Shown here: positions 35,001 through 42,681 of the stretch, one piece after another | How the letters are laid out: each line of letters begins with the position of its first letter | How positions within the stretch are numbered: the stretch's first letter is position 1 | Source: DATMQA01 sp035566895 | GTDB lineage: Bacteria; Verrucomicrobiota; Verrucomicrobiia; Limisphaerales; UBA8199 | Assembly (NCBI GenBank): GCA_035566895.1 | Contig: DATMQA010000120.1 | Location: 1 to 64,000 of the forward strand | Direction: 5' to 3' | Length of the DNA stretch: 64,000 nt | Notes under the pieces: generated by a model | What the model saw: only the letters and a program-made list of their open reading frames with translations | Told to the model about the DNA's origin: nothing | Database searches by the model: none | Program-made: the position numbers and the translations under genes

Positions 35001-35226
35001 GCAAGATGGGGTTCTTGAGATTCGCGTGGAAGATAACGGGCGCGGCTTTAATGTCGGCCTTGCCGCGGCAAGCCAGCGTAGCGGCCTGGCAAATATGCGT
35101 CACCGGACCGAGGCGATTGGCGCCTCGCTGCAAATTGACAGTCGCCAAGGGGCCGGAACCTGCATTCGCGTGCAACTGCCATATCCAACGAAGGAAGGTT
35201 CCGTTTGCACAATCCGTGGAAGCTGA
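32035..35226 (+). CDS. propeller-type (Reg_prop/Y_Y_Y) sensor histidine kinase
   Basis: The 1063-residue product has a membrane-targeting N terminus, then about 700 residues of beta-propeller repeats with recurring WVGT and LWLGT motifs, then a Y_Y_Y domain (RFKYRMEGLDSAWVDGG). A membrane helix near residues 811-829 precedes a HisKA_3 dimerisation helix with the phospho-acceptor H861 in RDFHDDIGS, and a HATPase (NNILKHSQ for the N box, DNGRGF for the G box). The sensor part of such kinases often reads sugars outside the cytoplasm. The response regulator follows within 16 bases. It faces the secreted glycosidase cluster. Confidence 0.95.
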   Translation: MQTPATQSRLYALTKWCAVALAAWVYGGLNAGGQPDPTLAQTQAKSTIKSWSMADGLPHLSVTSLAQTRDGYIWVGTLAGLARFDGVRFKVFTPQNCPELPKSRIGGLFEGADGTLFIATERGGGLVGLRGGRFERLLGSGHEQDEIVTCLNERSGDSLLVARSGALWRWTGGSLTEVSTNRAFYPVSPSHVCQDERGTVWMVSRVDEPGRLLRLSSGRLESIALQGALAGGQIHAIAQDKSGRVWLGTSRGLAVLQEDRFESVELPELGTKVDIRDLAACRDGGLWVCRTNYWQRKYKAGRWVGPATEIAGVQTSLQILGEDRRGNLCLGRYPEGLVTASTDGLVARIDSASGLPGATVSCYLEDREGNEWLGLFDGGLVRLQPRRLSILGGSALTTPVYSICEAHDASIWVGTSFGGVYRFQGTNTTRYGASDLPLTDIWSLFEDSRSNLWVGTSSHGVYQFHGDHCVPMFDRARISDRVDAIYEDPQGRIWFGHWSGLACYANGQLTKMSMPWFSDEYEVVAIVADRQDRLWLGTKGAGLFCLHDGKFTAYTTANGLLSNLAWSLFVDHDDRLWVGTADGGLSCLHDGKFANFTTRDGLADETVCHIIEDSRRRLWLSSPHGIFSVDKTALESFARGETGSFSCASFDQSDGMLSAACTCAFQPSGCLTRDGRLLFPTLKGVVVVGPEAVEANTLSPPVLIEEVTVDGKPYSLAGPATIIAPAGKTRLGIRYTALSFSAPEKVRFKYRMEGLDSAWVDGGTKRIVDYSYLPHGRYKFQVQACNNDGAWSTQGAKFELIIPPHFWQTWWFVGTALLSSGAGIAFAARRIENVKAQRRLERQQQAHLVELERARIARDFHDDIGSCLTHVIVLSELVKGDKSRPTEVEAHAAMIGNTARNAVRGLGTIIWAVNPRNDTLDSLVQYISQYSYDFFQATPICCHLDLPAEVPPVPLTAEVRHNLFMVIKEALNNILKHSQASEARLWLRLQDGVLEIRVEDNGRGFNVGLAAASQRSGLANMRHRTEAIGASLQIDSRQGAGTCIRVQLPYPTKEGSVCTIRGS

Positions 35227-35242
35227 TTCGAAACGTGAAAAT

Positions 35243-35869
35243 ATGAGCATCTCGGTGGCATTGGTGGAGGACAACGATGACCTGCGGATGAGTATGAAGA
35301 ACCTTCTCAAGAGGTCGCCTCGGCTTCGGGTCGTGGCCGACTATGCGGACGCCGAATCAACCCTGGCAGATATCGCCCGGCACAAACCGGACGTGGTTCT
35401 GATGGATGTCAAACTGCCGAAAATGGATGGAGTCGAGTGCGTCAGGGTCTTGAAAGGCCTTATGCCCACCGTGGTCATCATTATGCTGACAGTTCATGAC
35501 GACAACGATTCCCTCTTCAACTCCATCCTGGCAGGCGCTGATGGCTTTCTGCTCAAAGACACTGTTCCGTCCCGGCTCGTGGAAGCTATCGAGGAAGTCA
35601 GCCATGGCGGTTCACCGATGACGCCACAAATTGCTCGCCGCATTGTGCAGCGCTTCCGCAAAAGCGACCCGGTACCAGCCGACATGGAGAATCTCACGCC
35701 TCGCGAACGGGAGGTTCTGGAGGAACTCGCCCTCGGGAATCGATATAAGGAGATTAGCGACCGATTGGGCATTAGCCTGGATGGCATCCGTTTCCATATT
35801 CGCGGCGTCTATCAGAAGTTACATGTCCACTCCCGAACGGAAGCGGTGTTAAAGTACCTGAGGCGGTAA
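35243..35869 (+). CDS. NarL/LuxR-type response regulator
   Basis: The 208-residue product has a receiver domain with the phospho-acceptor D55 (VVLMDVKLPKMDG), an acidic pocket VEDND and the switch lysine in LLKDTVPSRL. The C-terminal HTH is of the LuxR type: LTPREREVLEELALGNRYKEISDRLG, with a recognition helix DGIRFHIRGVYQKL. The start is the ATG at 35243. It follows the kinase gene by 16 bases; the pair should control the neighbouring glycan-degradation genes, by inference. Confidence 0.95.
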   Translation: MSISVALVEDNDDLRMSMKNLLKRSPRLRVVADYADAESTLADIARHKPDVVLMDVKLPKMDGVECVRVLKGLMPTVVIIMLTVHDDNDSLFNSILAGADGFLLKDTVPSRLVEAIEEVSHGGSPMTPQIARRIVQRFRKSDPVPADMENLTPREREVLEELALGNRYKEISDRLGISLDGIRFHIRGVYQKLHVHSRTEAVLKYLRR

Positions 35870-35993
35870 TTGGCAAGGTTGGAAATACGCGCTCGCATTC
35901 CGACGATCACAAAAAGGCAATGTCGCGCACGCGATTCATCGCTCTTTTTTGACGTTGCAACCCGCACCGGATAGCTTAATTACAGAAATCGCT

Positions 35994-37340
35994 ATGCCCT
36001 ACAAAGCCTGGTTTCAATGCATCAACCCTGAATGCGGCGCCACCTATCCGCTTAACTCTATCGTGTACCAATGCGAGCGCTGCCAGTCGCTGCTGGAGGT
36101 GAAGCACGATACCCAGGCCCTGGCTCAGCGCAGCGCCGCCGCATGGATGAAACTCTTCGAGGACCGTTACAAAAGCAACGAGTGGCCCTACGGCTCTGGT
36201 GTGTGGGGCAAAAAGGAATGGATTCTTCCCCAAATCGACAACAACAATATCGTTTCGCTTTACGAGGGAGGCACCAACCTCTTCTGGGCTGAGCGCTTCA
36301 GCAAAGTCATCGGCCTTAAGGACCTTTGGATAAAACTCTGCGGCAACACCCACAGTGGGTCCTTTAAAGACCTTGGCATGACTGTCCTGGTTTCCCAGGT
36401 CAAACAAATGATTTCCGAAGGCGCCCCCATTAAAGCCGTCGCCTGCGCCTCGACCGGTGACACCTCAGCCGCGCTCGCCACTTACTGCGCCGCCGCTGGC
36501 ATTCAATCGATTGTCCTGTTGCCACGCGGCAAAATTTCGCTCGCCCAATTGGTTCAGCCGATTTCCAACGGCGCACTCGTGCTTTACCTGGATACCGATT
36601 TCGACGGTTGCATGAAGCTCGTGCAGGAAATCACTAAAGACCCAACGCTTTACCTCGCCAACTCGATGAATTCCCTGCGCGTCGAAGGCCAGAAGACCGT
36701 CGGCATCGAAATCGTCCAGCAGTTCGACTGGGAAGCGCCCGACGTCATCATCATTCCTGGGGGCAACCTCGGCAACGTCTCCGCTCTGGGCAAAGGCCTG
36801 ATGATGATGAAAGACCTCGGGCTCATCGCCAAGCTGCCGCGGATTGCTGTCGCGCAGGCTCAACGAGCCAACCCGCTATATCGCTCTTATCTGCGCAACT
36901 TCGAAGTTTTCGAACCCATCGAGGCTCAGAAAACCCTCGCCAGCGCCATCCAGATCGGCAACCCGGTCAGCTTTCAAAAAGCGGTGCGCACGCTCAAACA
37001 GTTCAACGGGATCGTCGAGCAGGCCAGCGAAGAGGAACTGGCGGATGCCGCTGCGCTCGGTGACCGAACCGGCATGTTCAACTGCCCTCACACAGGCGTC
37101 GCGCTGGCGGTTCTGCTGAAACTGCTCAAGGCCGGCAAAATTGACAAAGCCGAGCGGGTGGTGGTGATCTCCACCGCCCACGGCCTGAAATTTGTCGAGA
37201 TGAAGGTCAAATACCACAAGGGCGAACTCGACTTTCCGGCCCGTCACGCCAACCAACCGCTGGAACTACCAGCCCGGCTCGACGCGGTCAAAGACGCCCT
37301 GCATAAATCGCTGGAAAGCCGCAGCGAGTTCCAGGCTTGA
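35994..37340 (+). CDS. thrC: threonine synthase
   Basis: PLP-dependent conversion of O-phosphohomoserine to threonine. The 448-residue protein starts with a small zinc-ribbon-like segment (CINPECGATYPLNSIVYQCERC), then the PLP lysine K125 in HSGSFKDLGM, and the phosphate loop GGNLGNVSALGKG. ACASTGDTSAALATYCAAAG is the PLP-side helix. The start ATG at 35994 (MPYKAWFQC) was chosen over an upstream in-frame codon at 35949. The closest relatives are the fold-type II synthases with an N-terminal zinc motif. It follows the two-component pair by about 125 bases. Confidence 0.96.
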   Translation: MPYKAWFQCINPECGATYPLNSIVYQCERCQSLLEVKHDTQALAQRSAAAWMKLFEDRYKSNEWPYGSGVWGKKEWILPQIDNNNIVSLYEGGTNLFWAERFSKVIGLKDLWIKLCGNTHSGSFKDLGMTVLVSQVKQMISEGAPIKAVACASTGDTSAALATYCAAAGIQSIVLLPRGKISLAQLVQPISNGALVLYLDTDFDGCMKLVQEITKDPTLYLANSMNSLRVEGQKTVGIEIVQQFDWEAPDVIIIPGGNLGNVSALGKGLMMMKDLGLIAKLPRIAVAQAQRANPLYRSYLRNFEVFEPIEAQKTLASAIQIGNPVSFQKAVRTLKQFNGIVEQASEEELADAAALGDRTGMFNCPHTGVALAVLLKLLKAGKIDKAERVVVISTAHGLKFVEMKVKYHKGELDFPARHANQPLELPARLDAVKDALHKSLESRSEFQA

Positions 37341-37416
37341 GGGCGACATCAACGAACCAACGCGGTTTAACCCGAGGAACGCCGAACCAGTACCCGTGAA
37401 TCGCCGACGGTGGACT

Positions 37417-38358
37417 TCATGGCGCCACTTCCTGCGGCCCCTTCCCTCCATTGACCAAAAACAACACTGCCATCCGCACCGCCAGCCCATTCGTTACCTG
37501 TTCCAAAATCACTGAGCGACCGGAGTCGGCTATCTCGCTGTCGATTTCCACCCCCCGATTGATTGGACCGGGATGCATGATGAGTGCATCGGGCTTCGTG
37601 CGCGTCAGCCGTGCTTTGGTCAGCCCGAACAGGTTGCTGTATTCGCCCAGACTCGGAAACATCGTCCTGCGCTGCCGCTCGTGCTGGATGCGCAGCAGGT
37701 TGATAATGTCCGCGTCACGAATGGCCTCTTCCACATTGTGAGTCACCCGGCAGCCCATCTGCTCAAACACCCGCGGCACCAGCGTCGAGGGTCCGCACAG
37801 CGTCACCTTCGCCCCGAGCTTCGTCAGCGCCCAAATGTCCGAGCGTGCCACCCGGCTGTAAAGAATGTCCCCGAGAATTGTCACGTTCAGCCCTTCAATC
37901 CGCCCTTTCTTTTCGCGGATGGTGAAAACATCCAGTAAGGCTTGCGTCGGATGCTCGTGCGCCCCGTCTCCTGCGTTGATCACGCTGGCATTGAGAACCC
38001 GCGCCAGGAAGTGGGGCGCCCCTGAGGCGCTGTGGCGGATGACGATGAAATCCGCATTCAGAGCCTCCAGATTGCGCGCCGTGTCTTTGAGCGTTTCGCC
38101 TTTCTTCAGCGAAGAGGCTTCCGCGGTGAAATTGATGATGTCGGCCGAAAGCCGTTGCTCGGAGAGCTCGAAACTGATGCGCGTCCGGGTCGAAGGTTCG
38201 ACGAACAAATTCACCACGGTTTTACCGCGCAAGGCCGGGACCTTCTTAATCGCCCGTTGGCCCACCTCCTTGAACGCGCGGGCGGTGTCCAGCGCCGTGA
38301 GGATTTCTTCCGCGGTGAGCGACTCTATATCGAGCAGATGTTTGCGTTTCCAGCTCAT
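37417..38358 (-). CDS. pyrB: aspartate carbamoyltransferase catalytic subunit
   Basis: First committed step of pyrimidine synthesis: carbamoyl-aspartate from carbamoyl phosphate and aspartate. The carbamoyl phosphate loop FVEPSTRTRISFELSEQ and the HPTQALLDVFTI helix mark PyrB. The 313-residue length is typical. The ATG at 38358 (MSWKRKHLLDIES) fits the family start; an upstream ATG at 38418 would add 20 unmatched residues. No regulatory chain (pyrI) is nearby, and pyrR lies directly upstream on the same strand. Confidence 0.95.
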   Translation of the reverse strand: MSWKRKHLLDIESLTAEEILTALDTARAFKEVGQRAIKKVPALRGKTVVNLFVEPSTRTRISFELSEQRLSADIINFTAEASSLKKGETLKDTARNLEALNADFIVIRHSASGAPHFLARVLNASVINAGDGAHEHPTQALLDVFTIREKKGRIEGLNVTILGDILYSRVARSDIWALTKLGAKVTLCGPSTLVPRVFEQMGCRVTHNVEEAIRDADIINLLRIQHERQRRTMFPSLGEYSNLFGLTKARLTRTKPDALIMHPGPINRGVEIDSEIADSGRSVILEQVTNGLAVRMAVLFLVNGGKGPQEVAP

Positions 38359-38437
38359 CGGGGCAATGCTGCGATGACGGAAAGGGGGGTTGAGCAAGTG
38401 GGGTTGCAAGCTCTCCAATATCTACTCCAATACTGCA

Positions 38438-38980
38438 TCACGGCGCTCCTTTTTTTTCCACCACGACCTCATCCACGCCGCCCATTTCGGTCAATCGCAC
38501 GTGGATGTCTTCATCCAGAGAGGTGGGTACGTTTTTCCCCACGAAATCAGCCTTGATGGGGAGTTCACGGTGCCCCCGATCAATTAAGACCGCCAATTGA
38601 ATACATTTTGGACGGCCAAAATCATTTAGCGCATCCATCGCTGCCCGGACGGTCCGCCCGCTGAAAAGCACATCATCTACCAGCACAACCGTCTTGCCGG
38701 TCACATCAAACGGAATGATCGTCGGCTGCATGTTAGGAGCGACTCGTTGGTCCAGATCATCGCGGTGCATGCTCACGTCCAGGCTGCCGATCGGAACTGG
38801 TTGCCTCCAGATTCCCGTCAGCAGCACGCCCCACCGCTGGGCCAACGGCACTCCCCCACGCTGGATACCCACCACCACCACCTCGCTTCCGGCTTCGTTT
38901 CGTTCGGCGATCTCGTGAGCGATCCGCGTTAGGGCCCGCTGCATTGCCCCGGCATTCAGAATAAGGGTGGATTCAGGCAT
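38438..38980 (-). CDS. pyrR: bifunctional pyrimidine regulator / uracil phosphoribosyltransferase
   Basis: PyrR binds pyr mRNA and senses UMP; many also have uracil phosphoribosyltransferase activity. The 180-residue protein has the PRPP-binding motif KTVVLVDDVLFSGRTVRAAMDAL and the conserved VVGIQRGGVPLA. The ATG at 38980 (MPESTLILNAG) is the likely start. It lies 79 bases upstream of pyrB. The clear PyrR RNA-binding stem-loop was not identified in the leader, so autoregulation is not shown. Confidence 0.95.
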   Translation of the reverse strand: MPESTLILNAGAMQRALTRIAHEIAERNEAGSEVVVVGIQRGGVPLAQRWGVLLTGIWRQPVPIGSLDVSMHRDDLDQRVAPNMQPTIIPFDVTGKTVVLVDDVLFSGRTVRAAMDALNDFGRPKCIQLAVLIDRGHRELPIKADFVGKNVPTSLDEDIHVRLTEMGGVDEVVVEKKGAP

Positions 38981-38987
38981 ACCGTGG

Positions 38988-39139
38988 GAGAAGCTCCAAA
39001 TTCCAAAAACTGCCGCCAGCAATTGGCGGCGCTACGGAACCGGGGCGATTCCCCGACGAAAACAGCCCGGGAAACGGTGGAATTGGAGCTTGGTGTTTGG
39101 AGCTTTTCTGGAGCTTGGTGTTTGGAGCTTGGTGTTTGC
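38988..39139. repeat. word-type inverted repeat (GGAGCTTGGTGTTT class) with nested hairpin
   Basis: The left arm AAGCTCCAAATTCCAAAAAC (38991-39010) faces a right region (39079-39139) of four GGAGCTTGGTGTTT/GGAGCTTTTCT units. Inside lies a nested hairpin GCCGCCAGCAATTGGCGGC (39012-39030) followed by GCTACGG. It sits just upstream of pyrR on that strand. Confidence 0.75.
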
Positions 39140-39264
39140 TGAAGGGGATCCATCGTGAGGCACAATAGCTCTCTCTCGGGCGCTCCGCCCTGTCCTCGAA
39201 CAAATTGTTTAGCATCAGTTCCTTAGCAGCCTCGCGGGACTGCCTTAAAGGAGCCGCAGCACGT

Positions 39265-39507
39265 CTAACGGCTTGCTGCTGCGGCCTGCCGGCTCTTACG
39301 CCATTTCGAGCGGTGCTTGATGATCCAGTCGGTCAAGGCCCGCTCAAAACCAATATCCCGCCCCGCTTTTTCCGACTCAATCCACTTGTGCTTAAGGATT
39401 TCCTCTCGCTCGGCCTGAAACTCGCGGTAGAGCGTCGAGTTCTTCAGCAAATCACTCGCCGAGAGGGCCTCTTTCGTGTCGTCAGCCATAATCGCGCGCT
39501 CAAACAT
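39265..39507 (-). CDS. small charged helical protein
   Basis: An 80-residue hypothetical. LLKNSTLYREFQAEREEILKH and WIESEKAGRDIGFERALTDW form an amphipathic, strongly charged helical core, and the end is basic (RSKWRKSRQ). No family is recognised. The ATG at 39507 is followed by a second start at 39489 (MADDTKEAL). It sits between pyrR and mrp and could be a small regulator or part of a complex, but nothing in the sequence says which. Confidence 0.55.
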   Translation of the reverse strand: MFERAIMADDTKEALSASDLLKNSTLYREFQAEREEILKHKWIESEKAGRDIGFERALTDWIIKHRSKWRKSRQAAAASR

Positions 39508-39659
39508 TGTGTTGCGAAATCAAATCTAAGCATTGTTAAGGAACTTTGACAACGTCAAAGTGCAACTTTTCGCTCGTATGTTTGCACTATCTAAAAATGT
39601 TCTCAAACTTCCAGCTTGTTACTTAAAGTCTACCACGAAAACGCAAAAAGGCCTTCAAA

Positions 39660-40718
39660 TTATTGGAGTTTCTCCCGCAAGGCTTCGGCAATTCTAATGA
39701 AAGCGCTGCCCGGCGGTTGCTTAGGCGCCGATACAACCACCGGCAACCCTTTGTCTCCACCTTCCCTAACTTCCGTGAAAATAGGAACTTCCCCAAGAAA
39801 CGAGACATTCTGGCGCTTCGCTTCGGCTTGCCCCCCACCGTGCCCAAAGATTTCCACACGTTCCCCGGTAGGGGTAGTGTAGTAACTCATGTTTTCCACG
39901 ATACCGAGGATAGGAACATTGACCTTCAAAAACATCGCAATGCCCTTCCGGACCACCCCCAGGGATGCCTCCTGGGGGGTGGTCACAATTACCCCACCGT
40001 CCAGCGGTACGGTTTGGCAGAGTGTAAGCTGGGCATCCCCGGTGCCGGGTGGCAAATCCACCAGCAGAAAGTCCAGTTCGCCCCACTCAACGGCGCTGAA
40101 GAATTGCTGGATGGTCTTCATGATCATCGGCCCGCGCCAAATCACTGGTTGATCTCCTTCCAGGAGCAATCCCATGCTCATGAGTTTCACACCGTGATTA
40201 GCGGGCGGGACCATCTTATCCTCGTCACTAATCGTCGGTTTCTGGTGGACGCCCATCATCAACGGAATGGAGGGACCGTAAATGTCGCAGTCCAAAAGGC
40301 CCACTCTCGCCCCCAGATGTTTCAGTCCGCAGGCAAGGTTGACCGAAACGGTCGATTTGCCCACGCCACCCTTGCCGCTGGCTACCGCCACAATCCGCCG
40401 GATGCCCGGCACTCGAGCCTGCTGGGACCAAGGAGTTTGCGCTCCGGCAGCCGCCGGTGCCGGCGCCGCGCTCGGTTGATTGACCTCTACGTAAACGGCT
40501 TTTACCCCGGGCAAAGCACGCAGCGCTTGTTCGCATTCGGTTTTGATTTGCCGCGCGGCTTCCGGGTTGCCGCTGGTCAGATTCATACTGACGCTGACTG
40601 CACCATCCTTGACGGCGATCTGTTTGACCAGCCCAAACGAAAGGATGTCGCGCGTGTAACCGGGGTATTTCACCGCCTTAAGAGCGGTTTTAACATCGTC
40701 TTCGGTGAGCATGATCAC
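39660..40718 (-). CDS. mrp: Mrp/ApbC-type iron-sulfur carrier ATPase
   Basis: A P-loop NTPase that loads or carries iron-sulfur clusters. The 352-residue protein has an N-terminal MIP18-like domain (LTEDDVKTALKAVKYPG), a linker of Ala/Pro, and the deviant Walker A SGKGGVGKST with VDLPPGTGDAQLT downstream. The usual CxxC cluster site between NMSYF and IFGxGG is lost: the sequence reads NMSYYTTPTGERVEIFGHGG. Such Cys-less Mrp forms exist in some bacteria. It is divergent from the decarboxylase gene across 112 bases. Confidence 0.93.
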   Translation of the reverse strand: MIMLTEDDVKTALKAVKYPGYTRDILSFGLVKQIAVKDGAVSVSMNLTSGNPEAARQIKTECEQALRALPGVKAVYVEVNQPSAAPAPAAAGAQTPWSQQARVPGIRRIVAVASGKGGVGKSTVSVNLACGLKHLGARVGLLDCDIYGPSIPLMMGVHQKPTISDEDKMVPPANHGVKLMSMGLLLEGDQPVIWRGPMIMKTIQQFFSAVEWGELDFLLVDLPPGTGDAQLTLCQTVPLDGGVIVTTPQEASLGVVRKGIAMFLKVNVPILGIVENMSYYTTPTGERVEIFGHGGGQAEAKRQNVSFLGEVPIFTEVREGGDKGLPVVVSAPKQPPGSAFIRIAEALREKLQ

Positions 40719-40765
40719 GTCTTCAATTATCGTCTCCGTGATTTATAGCGTGAAATTCCAATATT

Positions 40766-40784
40766 GGCACTCTGTCAATGTGCC
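40766..40784. promoter_or_regulatory. candidate operator palindrome
   Basis: GGCAC at 40766-40770 is an inverted copy of GTGCC at 40780-40784 with a nine-base centre. It lies in the middle of the 112-base gap between the divergent mrp and decarboxylase genes. A regulator site is possible but unproven. Confidence 0.25.
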
Positions 40785-40830
40785 GGACAGGCTGGCGATC
40801 ACAACCCCAAATGTCTATGTTGCCGGGTAG

Positions 40831-42546
40831 ATGAAAACATCACCTTCCATCGGCGGATACATCATCCAACGCCTCTATGGAGAAGGCGTCCGGCATGTCT
40901 TCGGCATCCCGGGCGATTACGTCCTGGGCTTTTATGACCTGCTGGCCAAAAGCAAACTGCGGCTCATCAATACTTGCGACGAGCAGGGGGCGGGCTTTGC
41001 GGCGGACGCCTACGCCCGCGTGCACGGCTTGGGTGCCGTCTGCGTTACTTACTGCGTCGGTGGACTCAAGGTCGCCAACACCACGGCTGAGGCCTTCGCA
41101 GAAAAATCGCCCGTCGTTGTTATCAGCGGCGCGCCCGGGATGAAGGAACGTGAGAAGAACCCGCTGCTCCATCACAAGGTCCGAGAGTTTGATACCCAAA
41201 AGAAAGTTTTTGAACAGCTCACTATCGCCTCGGCGGTTCTGAGCGATCCGCAAACTGCCTTCCAGGAAATTGATCGCGTGCTGCACGCTGCCGTTCGCTA
41301 CAAACGCCCCGTTTATCTCGAGTTGCCGCGGGACCAGGTCCTCGTGCGTGGGATTCCTCACCACAAGACTCCGAAAATCCACGAGCGCAGCAACCCTCAG
41401 AGTTTGCAAGCCGCGCTGGCCGAAGCTGAGGAGATGATCAATCGTTCGCGCCAACCGGTTATCCTGGCCGATGTTGAGGTTCACCGTTTCGGTCTGCAGG
41501 ACCAAGTCATTGAATTAGCTCGCAAGACGCGCATCCCCGTGGCCGCCACCGTGCTGGGCAAATCCGTGATCGGCGAACAGCACCCGTTTTACCTGGGCGT
41601 TTACGAAGGTGCGATGGGCCGCGATGATGTGCGCCAATACGTCGAGACCAGTGACTGCGTCGTTCTGCTAGGCACATTCATGACGGACATCAATCTTGGT
41701 ATTTACACTGCACACCTGGATCCCGCCCGCTGCATCTCGGCCACCAGCGAGAAACTCTCCCTCGGCTATCACATCTATGAAGATGTGCGCTTCAAGGATT
41801 TCATGCGCGGTTTGCTCCGCCTCCGGTTCCGCCGTCGCCCAACTCCGAAAATACCAAGACCCGCTCCTCTCGGGGGCGGAGCGCGGCAGTCCCCGGCAGT
41901 AGCAGCGCTAACAGCGAGGAGCCAATCAAAGGTCCGACCGCAGTTCAGCAAGCTGGGCCGAGCTGGGGACGGCCTTGGTCCGCTCACCGTCAAGCACCTC
42001 TTCCAACGCCTCAACGCGTTCATTTCCGAGAGCACCATCGTCGTCGCTGACGTGGGCGACGCGCTGTTCGGCGCCACCGATCTTTTCATCCGGGGCCGCA
42101 CTGAATTCATTAGCCCCGCCTACTATACTTCCATGGGCTTCGCCGTGCCCGCCTGCATCGGCGCTCAACTCGCCAAGCCTAAATCCCGACCGCTGGTGCT
42201 GGTGGGCGACGGCGCTTTTCAAATGACGGGCATGGAGCTCGCCACTGTAGCCCGGTACAAACTCAATCCGGTCGTGGTGGTGTTGAACAACTTCGGTTAT
42301 GGCACCGAACGGCACATGCAGGATGGTCCGTACAACGACGTCTGGCCCTGGCGGTACAGCCGCCTGCCCGAAATCCTCGGCGCCGGGCGTGGTTTTTTGG
42401 TGAAGACCGAACGAGACCTGGACCATGCTCTTTCGCAGGCCCAGGGCTGGACTGAGGGTTTCTGTCTGCTGGACGTACACCTGTCGCCCTTGGACCGGTC
42501 TCCCGCGCTTGACCGCCTGGCCTCCCGCCTGGCCAAACGGCTGTAA
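40831..42546 (+). CDS. ThDP-dependent 2-keto acid decarboxylase (pyruvate/indolepyruvate type)
   Basis: The 571-residue protein is a member of the pyruvate/indolepyruvate decarboxylase family. The catalytic Glu is in CDEQGAGFAADAYAR, the diagnostic paired histidines are H114-H115 in NPLLHHKVREFDTQ, and the ThDP motif is VGDGAFQMTGMEL with VVLNNFGYGTERHMQDG. These point to decarboxylation of a 2-keto acid to an aldehyde rather than to acetolactate synthesis. A low-complexity, Arg/Pro/Ala-rich segment spans about residues 331-385. The substrate is undetermined. Confidence 0.88.
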   Translation: MKTSPSIGGYIIQRLYGEGVRHVFGIPGDYVLGFYDLLAKSKLRLINTCDEQGAGFAADAYARVHGLGAVCVTYCVGGLKVANTTAEAFAEKSPVVVISGAPGMKEREKNPLLHHKVREFDTQKKVFEQLTIASAVLSDPQTAFQEIDRVLHAAVRYKRPVYLELPRDQVLVRGIPHHKTPKIHERSNPQSLQAALAEAEEMINRSRQPVILADVEVHRFGLQDQVIELARKTRIPVAATVLGKSVIGEQHPFYLGVYEGAMGRDDVRQYVETSDCVVLLGTFMTDINLGIYTAHLDPARCISATSEKLSLGYHIYEDVRFKDFMRGLLRLRFRRRPTPKIPRPAPLGGGARQSPAVAALTARSQSKVRPQFSKLGRAGDGLGPLTVKHLFQRLNAFISESTIVVADVGDALFGATDLFIRGRTEFISPAYYTSMGFAVPACIGAQLAKPKSRPLVLVGDGAFQMTGMELATVARYKLNPVVVVLNNFGYGTERHMQDGPYNDVWPWRYSRLPEILGAGRGFLVKTERDLDHALSQAQGWTEGFCLLDVHLSPLDRSPALDRLASRLAKRL

Positions 42547-42681
42547 GGCGGAAAGGCGGAGTGAGGTCCCCTCCAATCCTCCTGTTTACGGCTCCAATCG
42601 TTGACTTGCACTCCTCCCTCGGCGGTGAGACACTACCAAACTCAATTTGACTCTCACGAGGAGCAAGACAAGTGTGCAAGT

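Noticed and set aside
35922..35954. A ten-residue frame (MSRTRFIALF) followed by a T-run before thrC, like a threonine leader peptide.
   Set aside because: Only one Thr and one Ile codon, and no terminator hairpin stands in front of the T-run.
38981..39230. A PyrR-binding stem-loop upstream of pyrR.
   Set aside because: The purine-rich CCGAGAGAGAGC does not fit the known consensus, and no matching terminator pair was seen.
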